Shown here: positions 48,160 through 62,008 of the stretch, one piece after another | Layout: each line of letters starts with the position of its first letter | How positions within the stretch are numbered: the first letter of the stretch is position 1 | Source of the DNA: Zonotrichia leucophrys gambelii | Lineage: Eukaryota; Chordata; Aves; Passeriformes; Passerellidae | DNA: 64,000 nt | Assembly (NCBI RefSeq): GCF_028769735.1 | Contig: NC_088171.1 | Span: forward strand, 80,280,716 to 80,344,715 | Direction: 5' to 3' | Position numbers and translations under genes: made by a program | Notes under the pieces: generated by a model | Told to the model about the DNA's origin: nothing | The model's input: the letters and a program-made list of their open reading frames with translations, nothing else | Databases searched by the model: none

Positions 48160-48660
48160 AATAATGGTTTTTACAAATGTGCAGTTCTCTAAAGTAATCA
48201 GCACACCTCCAGACTGATGCAAGAAGGCTGATAAAGTGCATCTTGACCTTGAAAAGGTGCTGAACAAGGTCTTGTAACAAAGACTTAAACAGATGACTTT
48301 GGAGAAGGGACCAAAATGAATAAATAAATTCCATATTAAGAGGCAGAAAACAAGTGGCAAAAATAGTTAGATTTCACAGGGGAGGAAGATTATCAGAAGT
48401 ATTCCTCAGTGATTTGCACTTGACTCCATAATTCTTAATTTAGTCTTTAATGATCTTGAAAAGATGCTGAGCAGTGAGGTGGAAAAGTCTGTCAAACTTA
48501 ATAAGTTATTTGGTACAACATACATGACCAGTGGCTGTGAAAAACACAAAAGCACTTCCTAGTTGTGACTGACAGGGTGACAGAGTGGTGGATGAATGTA
48601 AAGGAGAAAGCAGAAGCCCACTTTATTTCCTTTAGTGAGCTTTAATTTATCTTTTGATAA
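48160..48660 (+). mobile_element. Ancient CR1-like LINE fragment (RT region)
   Basis: The sense strand follows the reverse-transcriptase part of old amniote CR1 elements. 'gctgataaagtgcatcttgaccttgaaaagg' at 48228-48258 corresponds to the DFEKAFD block. 'ttaatttagtctttaatgatcttgaaaagatgctgagcagtgaggtgg' at 48434-48481 corresponds to the LFNIFINDLEKGVNSEV block. 'aaagtctgtcaaacttaataa' follows where FADDTK would be, with the catalytic aspartates lost. It is much older than the other CR1 copies here. Confidence 0.72.
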
Positions 48661-49586
48661 ATGAAATTTAGAGAAGGTAAATATAAAATTAAAGTCATCA
48701 ATCCATTTTAGAAACAATATAGTAGCCTAAAAGAACTCTCCAAAATATCATTTCAGTTCAAAATCAGAATTTAAAAATTACATCTTTGAGTCTGTGGATA
48801 TTGTTCCCTTGATTTTGAGGTTTCAGACAGAATGGAAGAGAATGAAACATCTGATTTATATTCTTTAAATAAAATCCATCTATAGAAACTTCTGATGTAA
48901 TATTATAATTTAATTTTATTTTACAAGAAGATAAACCATTTGATATCTGTTTCCAACGTAAAGATCCAGAAATAATGTGTCAATTACAATCAAGCTATTG
49001 CAACTTTTCATGATCTTTTAAAATAAATATATTACAACTGCTTTATAAAGCCAGGCCAAGAGTTAGAGAACCTAATACATATCATAAAGTAATGAATACA
49101 ATCTAAATTAAAAGTATCCCAAAAATAAACCTGAGAAACTTTCTACATATTCTTCCCCAGGGCTCTTTGGTCAATATGACTTCATAGAAATTGATGTTCA
49201 TGCATATTTTTCTTTCTATTGTTTTGTTTTCCTGGGACTGATAGAAGAAGTATATTCTTTTATTGTACTGAGAAATTTTGCATTTTCTGGTTTTTATATC
49301 CTTTCAATTTTGTCTGCATTACATTTGATTGGTTGCAGGTGTTTTTCCTGTTGCAGGTAGCAAATTAGCTGTAGTGTAATGATCTTTTGGTGTTCTCTAG
49401 CTTCTTTTCTAAACTTAACTCTCTCTCTTCAGAGAAGCAGATAAAATTCAGGAAATTCTTAATTCACTCCTCTTTCAGATTTTTGAGGTGTAGAAATACA
49501 CTGGTTCCCCACCTGTAACAGAGATACACAGTACTTTCACTTATTTCAAAATGATAAATAAACACTAAAATCAGCAAGATTTGTCA
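48661..49586. other. Unique non-coding DNA
   Basis: AT-rich, no gene or repeat family recognised. Confidence 0.6.
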
Positions 49587-49645
49587 AATCATAGAATCAC
49601 TTACGTTGGAAAAGACCTTTCGGGTCATTGAGTCTAACCATATGT
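49587..49645 (-). mobile_element. CR1 LINE, 3'-terminal stub of about 60 bp
   Basis: 'catagaatcacttacgttggaaaagacctttcgggtcattgagtctaacc' is the antisense of the CR1 terminus. The copy stops after about 60 bp, so it is an extreme 5' truncation. Confidence 0.88.
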
Positions 49646-50784
49646 GAAGGAATCACTTCTTAGCTCTTGAGATAAAAAGTAAACAAATGAAAAAACTGAA
49701 TCATTCATTTAAAAAAATAAGTAATTTAAAATAATTTAAAGAAAAGTTAGCAGGGCCACTGAATTCAGTCTTGAAATTTTGACAATCTCACTATAATTGA
49801 TGATGCAATTAATTGTATCTCTTGAAGATTTTTGCAACCCTGAGAGCATCTGACTATCATGTCAGTACGCCAGGTACCTTATAAAGTTTCTATCACAGAG
49901 TTTTAAGGTATTGCAACCTTAAAAAATGGCTGGTCGTCTTGCATTTAATATGATAAAGTGTCAGTACTTCAACTTTTCATTGGTCTTATCAATTTGTATA
50001 ATTTTGTTTGCAGCCTTTGTAAAATTAATAATTATTAAAGGTGAGATATGATAGGTTGATTTGAGATGACAAAGTAAATATTTTCCATAAAAAAATGAAA
50101 ATAATAGTTTTATCAGTTATTTCTTCATCTCTCTGTCTTTTCATCTCTCTTTTTCTTCACTGAAAAATACATTAGTTATAGTTTTGCAAAACTTGAATTA
50201 AACTATCAGTATCTAATTTAGAGAAATTTCCTGAAACATAATGCAAAAAGGTTAGAGGCCATCATCCCAAAATAATCATCTTACTTTTAAAATGTCTTTC
50301 AGTTTGATGAGTTTGTCAGTGTCATGAATGATAATTCCTCAACTCAGACTATCTGTCAAATTCAGTAGTTACCAAAAAAAACCTCACCTGATCTGGGCAA
50401 AAAACTGGAAATTTTAATAGAGGAGTTTAAACTGTAGAACTGCAATATTATTCATTTTGAGTCATCTAATTTCATTTTCTCCAAATAAATTAGTAAATAT
50501 TGGACAATATTTTGAAGGGTCTCAGATACTAAAAGAAAATATCAAGCTTCTCAAGAATTTTAAAAATAAAGGGTGCTCTATTATTTTTGCTAATTTTAAA
50601 ATGGAATGTCAAATATTAATTCTTCTAACATGTATATGCTGTTAGTTTTGTTGACTACCGTTATTGGCAAAAGCTTCTGAGTGTATGCTATTATTTAAGA
50701 TGTTCAGAGCTTCTAGAAGCATATTTTCTTGTAATGTCTCATGATTGTTTTAGGTATTGGAAGAAAAAAAATATCTGAATATAG
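49646..50784. other. Unique non-coding DNA
   Basis: AT-rich, no gene or repeat family recognised. The longest frame is 62 codons. Confidence 0.6.
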
Positions 50785-52617
50785 CTGAACTAACTAGAGA
50801 GGTCAAGAGTGGTGCCAGCAAACTTTCAGCTGTTTGAGGGCTTAGTGGATGTGGCCTCCTGGAAACTGCCCTCAGGGATAAAGGATTGAGCAGAGCTTAG
50901 AGAATATTTTTCTCACAGCACAAGAACTTTCAATTTCCCTTTTTAAGAAATCAGGCACAGAAGGCAAGGAGATAAGCGTGGCTGAGAAAGGACCTCCTGA
51001 TCAAATTAAGTATAAGAAATGCACAGGCATTGGAACTAAGGACAGGTTTGCTGATTGTAATGTAGCAAGTTGCCTAGATATGTAGGGATGGGATCAGGAA
51101 AGATATGGTTCAGTTAGAGCTTAATTAAGCAAGGAATGCAAAGAATAATAAGGATATCCATATGTATGTTGATATGAAAAGGAAGATAAAAAGAAAAGTA
51201 CCTGCCCTGATAAGTAAGACAAGGGAACTGATGGCAACAAGCATGAAGAGGACTTGAGGTACTTAATTTTTTTTCTGCTTCAGTTTTCAGTTTTAATCTC
51301 TCCTCCCACACCTCTCAAATCCCTAAACCTCAAGAGAGGGGATGAGAGTGTGTTCTCTCAGGCTCTAGAAGATCATTTTCAAGACCACCCGAGAAACCTG
51401 AATGTACATACGTCTATGTGATCTGATGAGATGCATGTCAGGGTCTTGAGGCAATTAGCTGCCTAAGATAGTGTCCTCTTATTATGGAGGGACTGCATCA
51501 GTGGACAAGGCCTTTGACATGTCCCCGCACCCTATATTCTACTTGATAAATTGGAGAAATATGGGTTTCATGAATATACTTTTAGATGGATAAGGACTTT
51601 GCTGGATGACTGTGTCTGAAGTTCAGTCACAGTTATCAGTTCAGTAGACAAGTGGAAATTAGTAATGAGCGGTGACCTTCAAGGGTCCATACTGGAATCA
51701 ATACTATTTGATATCTTCACCTGTTACATAGACAGGGGGTTTGAGTACACTCTCACCAAGTTTGCAGATAACACCAAGCTCAGTGGTGAGGAGCTCGGTG
51801 TTATCTGCTGGTGTGTTTTAGGGAAGCAACGCCAACCTGAGGGACTTTGACAGGCCTGAGAAATGGGCGCACATGAACCTCGTGAAGTCCTACAAGCCCA
51901 AGTGCAAGAACCTGCACCTGTGTCAGGGCAATCCTAAGCACAAATACAGGCTGGGTGGAGAATAGATAAAGAGCAGCCCTGCAGAGAAGGACTTCAGAAC
52001 ACTGATTGTATATGAGCCGGCAATGTGCTCTTGCAGCCCAGAAAGCCAGATGTAACCAGGGCTGCATCCAAAGCAGCAGGGTGAGGAGGAATAGGATTCT
52101 GTCCCTCTGCTCTTGTGAGACCCCACTTGGAATGCTGAGTCCCAGTCTGGGGATCAGCAATGGCATGGACATGTTAGAACTGATCCAGAGGAGGGCCACA
52201 CAGATGACCTGAGGGCTGGAGCACCTCTCCTATGAAGAAAAGGCTGAGAGAGTCGTTGCAGCCGGAGTTGTTCAGCCTGGAGAAGGGAAGAGTCATGGAA
52301 GATCTTATTGCAGCCTTTCAGTATGTAAAATGGGACTCACAAGAAAGACTGAGGGATACCTTTTATGAAGGTATCTGTACTAATTGGACAGGGGTAATGG
52401 TTTTAAGTTGAAAGAGGATATAAGATGTTCTTTGCAATATGAACAAAGACATGAAGAGTTGTGTATGTTCCATTTCTTGAAGTGTTCAAGGTAAGGCTGG
52501 ATAGATCTTTGCATAATCTCATCTGACAGAAGATATCCTGGCCCATGGCAGATGTCTGGACTAGATGATCTGTATAGATCCTTTTCATAAACATTCCATG
52601 GTTCTATTATTTCATGG
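50785..52617 (+). mobile_element. CR1 LINE, long copy with internal deletions and RT relic
   Basis: Blocks of CR1 ORF2 run in order on the plus strand. 'ggtcaagagtggtgccagc' at 50800 marks the endonuclease edge, 'cctcctggaaactgccctcaggga' at 50855, and the ORF2 linker follows (50890-51240). 'gaggtacttaattttttttctgcttcagttttca' at 51256 is next, then 'gatgagatgcatgtcagggtcttgaggcaattagctg' at 51426, and the RT part from about 51500. A frame at 51665-51850 retains QGSILESILFDIFTCYID and LTKFADNTKLSGEELG, with the catalytic FADD changed to FADN. The ORF2 tail (51850-52210) and 3' UTR end near 52617. Segments are missing at about 50815 and 51475. Confidence 0.93.
51665..51850 (+). pseudogene. CR1 ORF2 reverse-transcriptase remnant
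   Basis: This 61-codon frame covers the conserved RT palm region. QGSILESILFDIF corresponds to the [17 protein letters not shown] motif, and FADNTKLSG corresponds to FADDTKLSG. The second catalytic aspartate is replaced by asparagine, which would abolish polymerase activity. Frameshifts and stops flank it on both sides, so no full ORF2 survives. Confidence 0.9.
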
Positions 52618-55600
52618 TCCATAAAGTGACAATTACAGTGAAGCAAGAACTCTAGTTCTTTAAGATGAGACACACAGAAGATTCATAAATAATGAGATTT
52701 CTCAAGATGCTCACTTTTGTACAGCCTCTTTCAGATTTACCAATTACTAACCTAGATTGAGCATTTTTAGAAATATGTTTGTCATATTTTATTTAGGCTA
52801 AAAATGAAGAAAAATAAGATAGTTAAACACAGAGTAAACAAGAAGAGGACAACTAGATTAAGTGGGGGAAAAAAAAGCACTACTGATAAAATCCTGCTTT
52901 GAAAAAATAAGACTGCTAAAAATACTTTTAAATAGCAAAGATGAATAACAGTGTCCAACAAATGTAAATAGTATTGGCACATTCTAATCTTGAGCCTGTA
53001 TATCCTACCATGTAAATAATATATTTGTTCCTTCTTCCCTAAGTTGATGTGGTCTCAGCAAAAATAATTTTGCTTATAAGTGCTTGAAAAGTGAACCAAT
53101 TTACAGAAATCTACTGCAGAATGTAATTGCCATCTAGTACTCCAGGCAGCTCTGCCTATTAATGGAGGAGAAAGCAATAGATAAGGGAGAAACATAAAAG
53201 ACAAACAATGAGAAAGAAGTGGAATTTTAGACTGCTGAGAAGAGGAACTACTGCTATCAGTCCTGCCAGTTCATGAGAAACTGATCTGCAATTCATGAAT
53301 GACAAAACATGCTTTCCATACAAAACAAAAGGAAGAGAGGTAAACAGAGCAAAAGGTGCCCCCTACCCTGCTGCAGAATGGTGAATGGTATTTCCACTTA
53401 GGTAGATCCTTTGTGTATTTAAAAAAACAAGAGACTGAAGAATGAAGAAATTAGAAAACAAAAATCATATTTTTTTTTTTTTAGAGTTGAAAAAATTAGG
53501 TCCACAAAAATGAAGAGGTCAATGAAAAATTTTGAACATGTATATAATTTTCTGGTAACTCAGGAATCCTCAAAGCCTTGCATTTGAGAAGCTGTTAGAA
53601 AAACTGCTTACTTGTTCTTCTAATTTATGTTTCTTTCTAGCCAATAGAAGCTGAGATCCTTTTATGTGTTTTTTACTGCTGTTTTGCTTTTTATCATAAG
53701 AGTAGAGCTCCTGCAATCCTTTGTTTATGACTTTTTTGTCTGTTTACTCCAAAGTAACCGCATGCCTTCTTTTTCCTTCCTGTATTCCTATGTCTTTAAA
53801 GGCACTGAATGGGAAATAGCTTTATCTTTTCTCTGTTGGAAAAGCAGGACTGCTGTTTTGCTTCTGGAAGCAAAGAAAGGGCACTTTATGGATGAAACCC
53901 AGTAGATTTTTTTTTTTTTTTTAAATCAAGTCAAATAGTACATGCTATTAATTACACGTTCAAATGCAAATGCAGTACTCTTAAATACTAATTCTGACAT
54001 TATCAGTTTTGGTCTTTAAGCCTTTTTTTTTTTTTACATTCCTTTTCTTCCATGAGATTCTTGATTGATTTTAAATCTCACTTGAAGGATTTCTAACCCT
54101 GGAAACATTGTGGGCTTTCAGATTGACATGAGGAAGTAGGAGAATCTCTGATGGAAAATGTCTTAAATCAGATGGCCACCCCAGGAGACACTGTAGAAAA
54201 CCTTACTGTAACATATGTATCTACACAATAAAATTTTTGTTGAGCATGGCAGCACCACTGTTCCAGGGCAAAGTGTCTGTGTGCTCTTGGGCATTAGCAC
54301 TTCCATCACAAGTCCTTTTCATCTTCATTTTTGCTCAACTAACAAATTCCTTCTGCTTCTTCTATCTGTATGCAGAACAAATAAGGGTAATATCTCAAAA
54401 GAATTACAGTAATAGATTAAAAGCAATGTGCAGGATCACAATTATGTTGTACATGTCCAAAATGAATAAAATAGAATTAATTTCAGATTTATAATCACAA
54501 GAAATGAGGCTAATGAACAGCACTAATTACATCCCTGTAACATGATAAGCATAAAATAATTAAGTATGGATAATGTATTATATGATTTTAACAGAGATCA
54601 GGAGCATAGGTTTTCAGGAAAAGTTCTAGGCAATTGAGAAGATTCTAAAACTTTAAAATTAGCAAAGATCTCTGGAATATGAGATTTTCCTTTAGGTCTC
54701 TGTAGTAACACTTTTTAAACCTGCATTTTATATAACTTAAATGTGAACTGCAAAACTGCAGCTTATATTTAAGGCCAGGAAGACATAACTGTCTAATTCC
54801 CATTTTTGACTGTTCTTTAGAGCATCTTTATTATGATAATTTGTTGCCTTTTATATCACACAATGTTAATTCTTTATGAGCATTTATTAAAGTATTATTT
54901 TCTTAGGAATACCTCCAAGTACTGATTTTATTTGTGTATCTTAACTTTCTCTGGAAAAGTAGATTTTCATTTGTACAAATACCATTACAACAATAATAAA
55001 AATATTAGGTGTCCACACTGGAAATTGAAACACAAAATTAGACAAAGGTATGGAAAACTAGTCCACCTTAAAATTATAACATTTAGTGTTTAAAGAGCAA
55101 AAAAAAGCATTCAATGAAGTATTGGGGAAATTATGCAAATCACGATCTAAATTATTAGCTAACAGAAGAGGAAAATCGGTTTGTTCTCTAACCATTATTT
55201 CTGAAATGGGATTTCTGAATGTTACCATGTTAAGGAATTTTCCTCTTTCAATTTTTGATTCATACCTTAATACTGCTGGGGTTTCTTACAAAAAATATTT
55301 CAAATCAAGCATTTTCTTTAACAGCCCTTCAAGTCTGCACTAAACCTTCCAATGCTTGCTACCCCTTTACATACAATATTCCTATGAACCAGCAGATGCA
55401 AAAATGAGCAGGAAGGTTTTCAGTCATGTGCTGTGGACTGCCTATCTTTAAAAATGCTTCATGAAAAGCACATTCTAAATGGCAGGCGTGTCACCTAATG
55501 GAAGGAAAGGCCTTTTAAAAACTACTTGTTTTCAAGCTGTTTTGCCAATGCTTCATTAGCTTTCTTTTACAATCAGAAGATGAAGTTCTTCCTCTTTTTT

Positions 55601-58590
55601 TTTTTTCTTTTATTTTCTTTTTCTTTCTTTTTTTGACAAAGTAAAACTAGAGCTGGTAGGACTTGGGGGAGTGTGTGTGGAAGGGAAGCAACAGCACCGC
55701 AGTTTATGTTTCATTCTTTGTAAAGACAAGGAGTGTCACAACTCACTTGCAGCTGTGTCAGGCTTTAGCCAGTCTGCAGAATTATGGTTGGATAAGACAG
55801 GGCTGAAGCTGAAAGATGAGCTGCTGTACAGTATATCTTGGGTTAAAACTTCCCAGGTAGTAAATAACATCTCTGAGCAGGATTAACATTTTTAAAACTT
55901 CTGCCAAGCACTGAGCAGAAACCATGTTTGTGTAGCTCCCAAAGGAAAAAAAAGCTTTACTAGATGACCAGAAATAGAGACAAGCTAAATGTGTTTGGAC
56001 TCTCATGCAGCAAAGCATAGAAGCATGGCCTTATTCTCCATTTAGTCTGATAACATGGGCAAAAAACCATGTTCCTTGGGCTTGATCAGAATGAAGCTTG
56101 TACTGGACTGATTTGTTGAACTGATGCTTCTGGGTTCATTGAAAGCTCACTAAGCAAATGAAAAATGTTGCATTAGCATTAATAAGCTTCAGAAACTAAA
56201 ATCCTATGATGTGCAGAGCATGAGGCTGATTTCACAGTAAATGACCTCACTGCAGTTTTTGAACTGAATAAATGTAATGAGATTAGAATGATCCTCTCAT
56301 GGATATTTCTCATTTCACAGTATAAATGAGTATATATTGCCAATAGATATGTTTTTGTCTGTTACTTATCACCAACTAGTAATTCCAAGAAATTTTTCTT
56401 CTCTGATAATACCTTGAAACTTGTTGGACTCAACTAAGCATTATGACTTGAAATAGGTGACAACTTTGAGCGAGAACATCCAAGAATAAAGGTTAAAAAT
56501 TGGCATATTTATTACTTCTGCACAGCAAACACCCAGATTAGAAGATGACTTTCTGAATGAAGAAATTATGAAATCTTTGTAAGGAAGTATTGACATGACT
56601 AAGTTCTGTTGAATTATTTCATTGGTCAATGTCTTGAAAGACAAATTTAGCAGCATTTTTTGAATAAAGAAGCATAGAGATTCAGAAAATACAACACTAG
56701 AAGGGGAAAGCTTCCATTTGTGACCAGGAAAAGACATTAATGAGAAAGTAAATCACACTCTTCATCAAGTAACATTGTTAAGAACTGAAAACTGTCAGCA
56801 AAAGAAAATTGTAAGCCAGAGTGCTCATGTTATCCATGTTGTGTCTTTAGCTGGAGCAGAGCATGCCCTGAACAGTCAAAAAACATGTGGATACGTGCTC
56901 TGTATCACTTTGGACTCACCCAGCAGAGGAAGGAAGCCAAGGTTGAACAGATGTCCACTTCCAGCCTCACACTGTACCATATGGCAGAGACATACAGACA
57001 GTGCCCAGAGGAGAGAGACAAAGGGTTTGTTTAATTCCAAAACCCCTAAAGTGTTATGGATGGGTGTTATAACAAAAAAGTGGGAAAAGCAGCCTGCAGC
57101 TCCTGGTACTGGGCAAGCTGTGTATCTCCCATGCCATCTTATCTGCTGATAAACCAGTTGTAGTAGATTATTTTGCACCAGCAGAGCATGCAGAGGTCTC
57201 CCACTGGAGCAGTAAATCTAACCCAGCGTACTTCATAGTGGAGGGAACTGCTGAGCCTGACATTTACATGACCTGTAAATGATATTGGACTCCTTTATTT
57301 CACAGTAGACTAACCATGCTGGGTGTCACTTCAGGGTGAAATGGGCATGCCTGCATGTATTTATATATACAGGTTTGTGAAAGAACTGCAGTAACACAAA
57401 TTTTGGTTTTCTCATAGTAACTCTGATTCTTGAAAAAAAACCAAAATTAACATTTAATAAATCCACAATTTGCTTTATAAGGGACTTGAAAAATGATCTT
57501 GGCCTATCCTGGAGACAGGTAATGAGGAGCTATTTTTGTCCTGGAGATCTAGCCCCTTTAATATGACACGGTGTATCTGAGAAATATAGATAACACAGAC
57601 AGGGGTAAGCCCAGGACATTATTTTGTTCTGGAGTGGCAGCTGGAAGCTAAACAGCATATCCTGTACTAATATGGCACAGGAACCCACCTTCAGGTACCT
57701 GAATAACCAACCTTCTAATCTTTTTGTGAGAAAACAAGAACAAAAAAAATCAGTTCCACAAACCCAAATACATAAACTACCAGTTATACAATCTTTGGCT
57801 GTGAGCACTACCACTGGTCACATGCCAAAGTATTATTCTGAACCTTTAAAAATAAAGTCACTAAAGATTTAATTGTCACCAGTGCTGACACTATAAAACA
57901 TATGTAGTCCTCCTTGATTCACAGCAAAGCCACCAGTGTGGGCCATGAAATGCACAACATGTGCCTTCCTTTGTCCTGGGGTGTCTGTGTGTGAGGGACT
58001 GGGGAGGAAGAAGTGGCCTGCCAGCAACTTTCCTTCCATCATACCCATATTTCTCTAGCCTGCTCATCTCATTGTCAGCCTGGGCTCCTTCCTGCCCCAT
58101 TCCCTTCCATCCTCCCCACTGTGGAGACATAGCAAGGATTCTGGTCTCAAGGTCGAACAAAAATCTTTCATGGAATGGATAGAGACTAGCTTGTCATTTG
58201 CAATTTTGTCTGAAACGTTGGCCTCTCCTGTCACATGAGATGGTTGGACATCACCTGCACAAGATAACAGATTCTTCCTAAACTGCTCATGGGTTATTTA
58301 CAACCAGTGGTGCACAACAATTAACCACATTTTTCCCACTTTTCATCACCCAGACTGTTTTAACTTCATTTTTCACCGATTTTTATCTGGCTTCGACATT
58401 CTTCCTTCTGCCTTTATCCTACTTCAGGCTCCCTTTTCCCCCTCTTTGAAAAAAGGAGAAAAAAGAATTTATTGTTTAATTCTTTAAATGGGCTCTGTTC
58501 CTCAGTGTTCTAAAGAAGAGTATTGTGAAAAAAACTAGAGGCTGCAGACACAGCAGGCAGGCAGGAACCACAAGTTTCAGTACAGAGCAA
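52618..58590. other. Unique non-coding DNA
   Basis: No gene recognised in 6 kb. It contains T runs at 53470-53482, 53907-53922 and 54023-54035, and a pyrimidine tract at 55587-55634. An 8-bp-arm hairpin (catttaca/tgtaaatg) lies near 57259. The stretch 56840-57250 is less AT-rich and keeps frames of 124 codons on plus and 100 on minus, which resemble nothing I know. Confidence 0.55.
55587..55634. repeat. Polypyrimidine (T-rich) tract
   Basis: About 48 bp of T with scattered C, a purine run on the other strand. Confidence 0.9.
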
Positions 58591-58634
58591 TTTTCCTTTT
58601 TTGTTTTTTTTTTTTGTTTGTTTGTTTGTTTATT
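58591..58634. repeat. Poly(T) followed by (TTTG)n microsatellite
   Basis: A T-rich stretch passes into four tttg units. Confidence 0.9.
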
Positions 58635-61600
58635 TGAATGCATTTGACAAGGACTAGGCAAATATATAGTGAATTAAAGGCTTCAGACTGCTAGGTTCAA
58701 TGGCAAGGTTGCTTTCTCATTTACAAAACTGTCTTATGCAAGCTGGTAATTAAATATCCACAGTAACATGTATGTGATTTATGGCAGCCCCAGATGAATG
58801 GTGGTGGAATCCATACAAAAAATTATTTTTAATAAAGAAAAGGAATAGCAAACTTATTCCATTCCCAAATGTGAAGCCTATTTTTAATTCATGCTACTTT
58901 TCAAATACTGGAACTATCCAGGAATAACTATAGAGTTATTGGCAAATGACTTCAAATATATGTATATATGATACTATGTAGCCATACATACAAAGAATAC
59001 AACATTTGAAGGAGATAAATATGATTTATCATGTTAACTCCATTTGGCTTAAGTATATGAAATTATCTTTGACATACTAAACTGATTTGAACACTGTGTT
59101 TTGAAAGTTGAAAAGCAGCTGAAAACTCGAAAACCTGCAAAAAAAAGATTCAATTCTTTTACCTCTGGTTCGTATACCAAGCAGGTAAAAAAAATTATTT
59201 CCCACCTCATCTCTTCTTTTAATCATATGATCAGTTTCAGACCCTGTTTAATATTAGCATTATGTAAAATCATTCTATTAGATCCTTGTTTTCACTGTAT
59301 GCATTATAAGTGCCTTGGGTTTCATGTACATTTTACTTAGAATATTAGAATACACAATGAATTATAATCTGTATTCTACTCTACTTAGTCATACACGTAT
59401 TTAATATTTGTAAATTACTATGTGGTGGTAGACTTTTTTCAGTTGAACTTTCACCAACTCTCCGTTAGAGGCAAGATCTTGCTTGTTAAAAAAAAAAGCC
59501 ATAATGAATTACATATAATTTCCTTTTATATTCTTCAGTTCTGCTAGGAATATTGTCTAGTTTGCTGAATAATTAGCTTTTACCCCTCCTTAGGTACAAG
59601 CCTGAGTTCTCAAGGACCCACAAGACATGTATCACAGAACTGTTAATCCTAAAGGAAAATTGTATCAGTGCTCAACCCCTCCTACTTCAGACAAGTCAAT
59701 TATAAAATTTCAGTGAGAGCAACAGTGCCAGAGTTTTTCACTTTAAGAGGGGCAAAATAACAAAATGATCCCTCCTTCTTAATGCTTTTAGATAGGGAAA
59801 TTTAAATTACAAAGCTCCAGCAAAGGAAATTAAAATTAAAGGGAGAAAGAGACCCGAGTGAAGCATCAGGTTTGATGACAGGGTAGATTAATGAGATCAT
59901 ACTGAGTTTAACTAATGTTTTTTTCAGTAGCTAAAATCAGGGATCTCTGACCATTGCAAAACCAGGATTTTGTGAGTATTTGAGACCAAGTTTTAATAAT
60001 TGTAATAATTAAATTATTATGGTAATAATTTAATAATTTAATGATAAATTATTAATATAATTTTACATAAACATATAGGCAACATTCTCAACAAAGTAAA
60101 AAATAACAAGAAAAAGAAATTTGGGAAAGAAGAATTTCATTTGTAATGTTTTGTTTAAACCTTTTTTTAGCCCAAGTTTTCAATATATACCAGGCAGTCT
60201 ATTTCACGTTCTTGCACATCACAGTACAATACATGTCCATGTCCTAAATGCATGCAAAGTGTCCTAAATAAGTACGCTGGCATATAAAAATAGTTCTTTG
60301 CCAGCCAAGACAGAAAGCAGGTCTGTGATCTGTATAACACAAACCTAGGTCTGTACCACCTTTATGGAAAAATAGAAATGAAAATAGAGTCAAAGGGATA
60401 TTTTGTGTAAATTATTGATTGCTTTGAATTTAAGGCTTGTACAAAATTAGTAATTTTTTATGAGGAATGGCAAAAATTTCCCAAAAGTTCGTGTTTACTA
60501 TAGAGAACTGAGTCTTGAGTTAGAAATGTTTATGAAATTAGAAGACAAACAGTAAAATGTTAGGCTATGAAGTAATTTTTATTTTCTAAACCTACCTCTA
60601 GAAAATTAATGCAAGGGTGTCTGCAGGTATCACATTCCTTGGCACATAAAAATTAAACCAAAATGTATTTCTTTGTTAATCAGTTAAGACATAACAACAA
60701 AATAGGAGTTTTATTTAATATGAGTTTTATCTTTAGCGAGATAAATCTTACCAAAGCAATAGGAAATTTTAGTTTATAATTTGAGTCAGTAAATTCAGCT
60801 AAACTTTCAGAAGACCAAACTTTGAGGAATATTGGAAATTTTCTAACATGTTTGCCTAGAACGATGAGTTCAAGAACCTCTGAACCTCTGAAACTGAAGA
60901 GGACGCAGAAACCTTTCGCGTACAATGTATTCGCTTAGTGCTCAAAGTTCAGGGGGAAAAATCCATTACAAACCTTGAGAGGGTTACAGACTTCCTGGGA
61001 TGACTGAACAGTTCCTACAGAGATGAGGAGTAAAAATAGAGCATGCAAATATGGAAATTTGAATGTAACACTTTTCTACATCTTGGGAATTTAGAGATTT
61101 ACAAAAGACCAACAGCCTACTGTGGACCTAGATCTTGCAAAGAAAATGAAAATATGTCACTGATCTTCTCCTTAGCCATAAAGCAAGAAGTAAACAGAAA
61201 CTTTAACATCAATGTACTGCAGACTGAAAACACAAGACTAAATCCAAAAATAATGAAGCCCACCCAAATATTAAAACATTATACTAGCATCAAGGAAGAA
61301 AAGAGAGGATATAATAATGGAAAAACAATATGTATCATGGAAAAAATATCCAGATTGCTCAAGATAACAAAAAGAGGGGCTGAAAGATCAACATGTGAAA
61401 CCACAGCCGAAAATATCCAAACACTACAGAACAGGGGAAAGAATTTAAAATGCCACAACCATGTTTTTGTGAAAGTATGAGTTTATTCTAGATATTGTTG
61501 GTCCCATTTTTCACTTTTTTGACTTGGTTATTTTTCTCCATTGGTGTACTTTGAACTAGAGAAATTTTGACATTTTACAATAAAGGTAGGTCATACTCAT

Positions 61601-61990
61601 ATGATATTATAAAATTTCAATACTGGAACCCTGGAGCCTAACTTTTCTTATGAGATATTAAGAATCCAATTTAAAGAAATATTTCTATGATTTCTGATCA
61701 TTCTCCACTGCTGTCAATGAAATATTTATAAGAGCCTCATTTCTTCTGCTATTATAAAATAATGCTGTGCAATTTTACAAGTGTGACTCATCACATAAAA
61801 CAAATTTGTGGCATGTCTAAAACTTTGGTGCCTACCTAGACCCTGTCTGAGATTTTAAACAGAATTGGAGAGAATCATCCCTGTAGTCAGTTCCACTCTA
61901 GCACCATAGCAGGTAAGCAATGAAATAATTAATTTCAGAAAGTTTCACAGAAAACAGTAATCCACAGAAACCTACAAAGAGCCAAATAAT

Positions 61991-62008
61991 CTCAATCTCA
62001 ATCTCAAT
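61991..62008. repeat. (AATCTC)3 short tandem repeat
   Basis: Three consecutive hexamers, followed by a partial unit (aataatc). Confidence 0.85.

Noticed and set aside
51801..52199. 132-codon frame antisense to the CR1 at 50.8-52.6 kb
   Set aside because: It is the shadow of the CR1 ORF2 tail on the opposite strand, a common artefact in these elements.
61043..61480. 145-codon open frame, plus strand, rich in K and N
   Set aside because: The composition simply reflects A-rich DNA. No motif or homologue is recognised.
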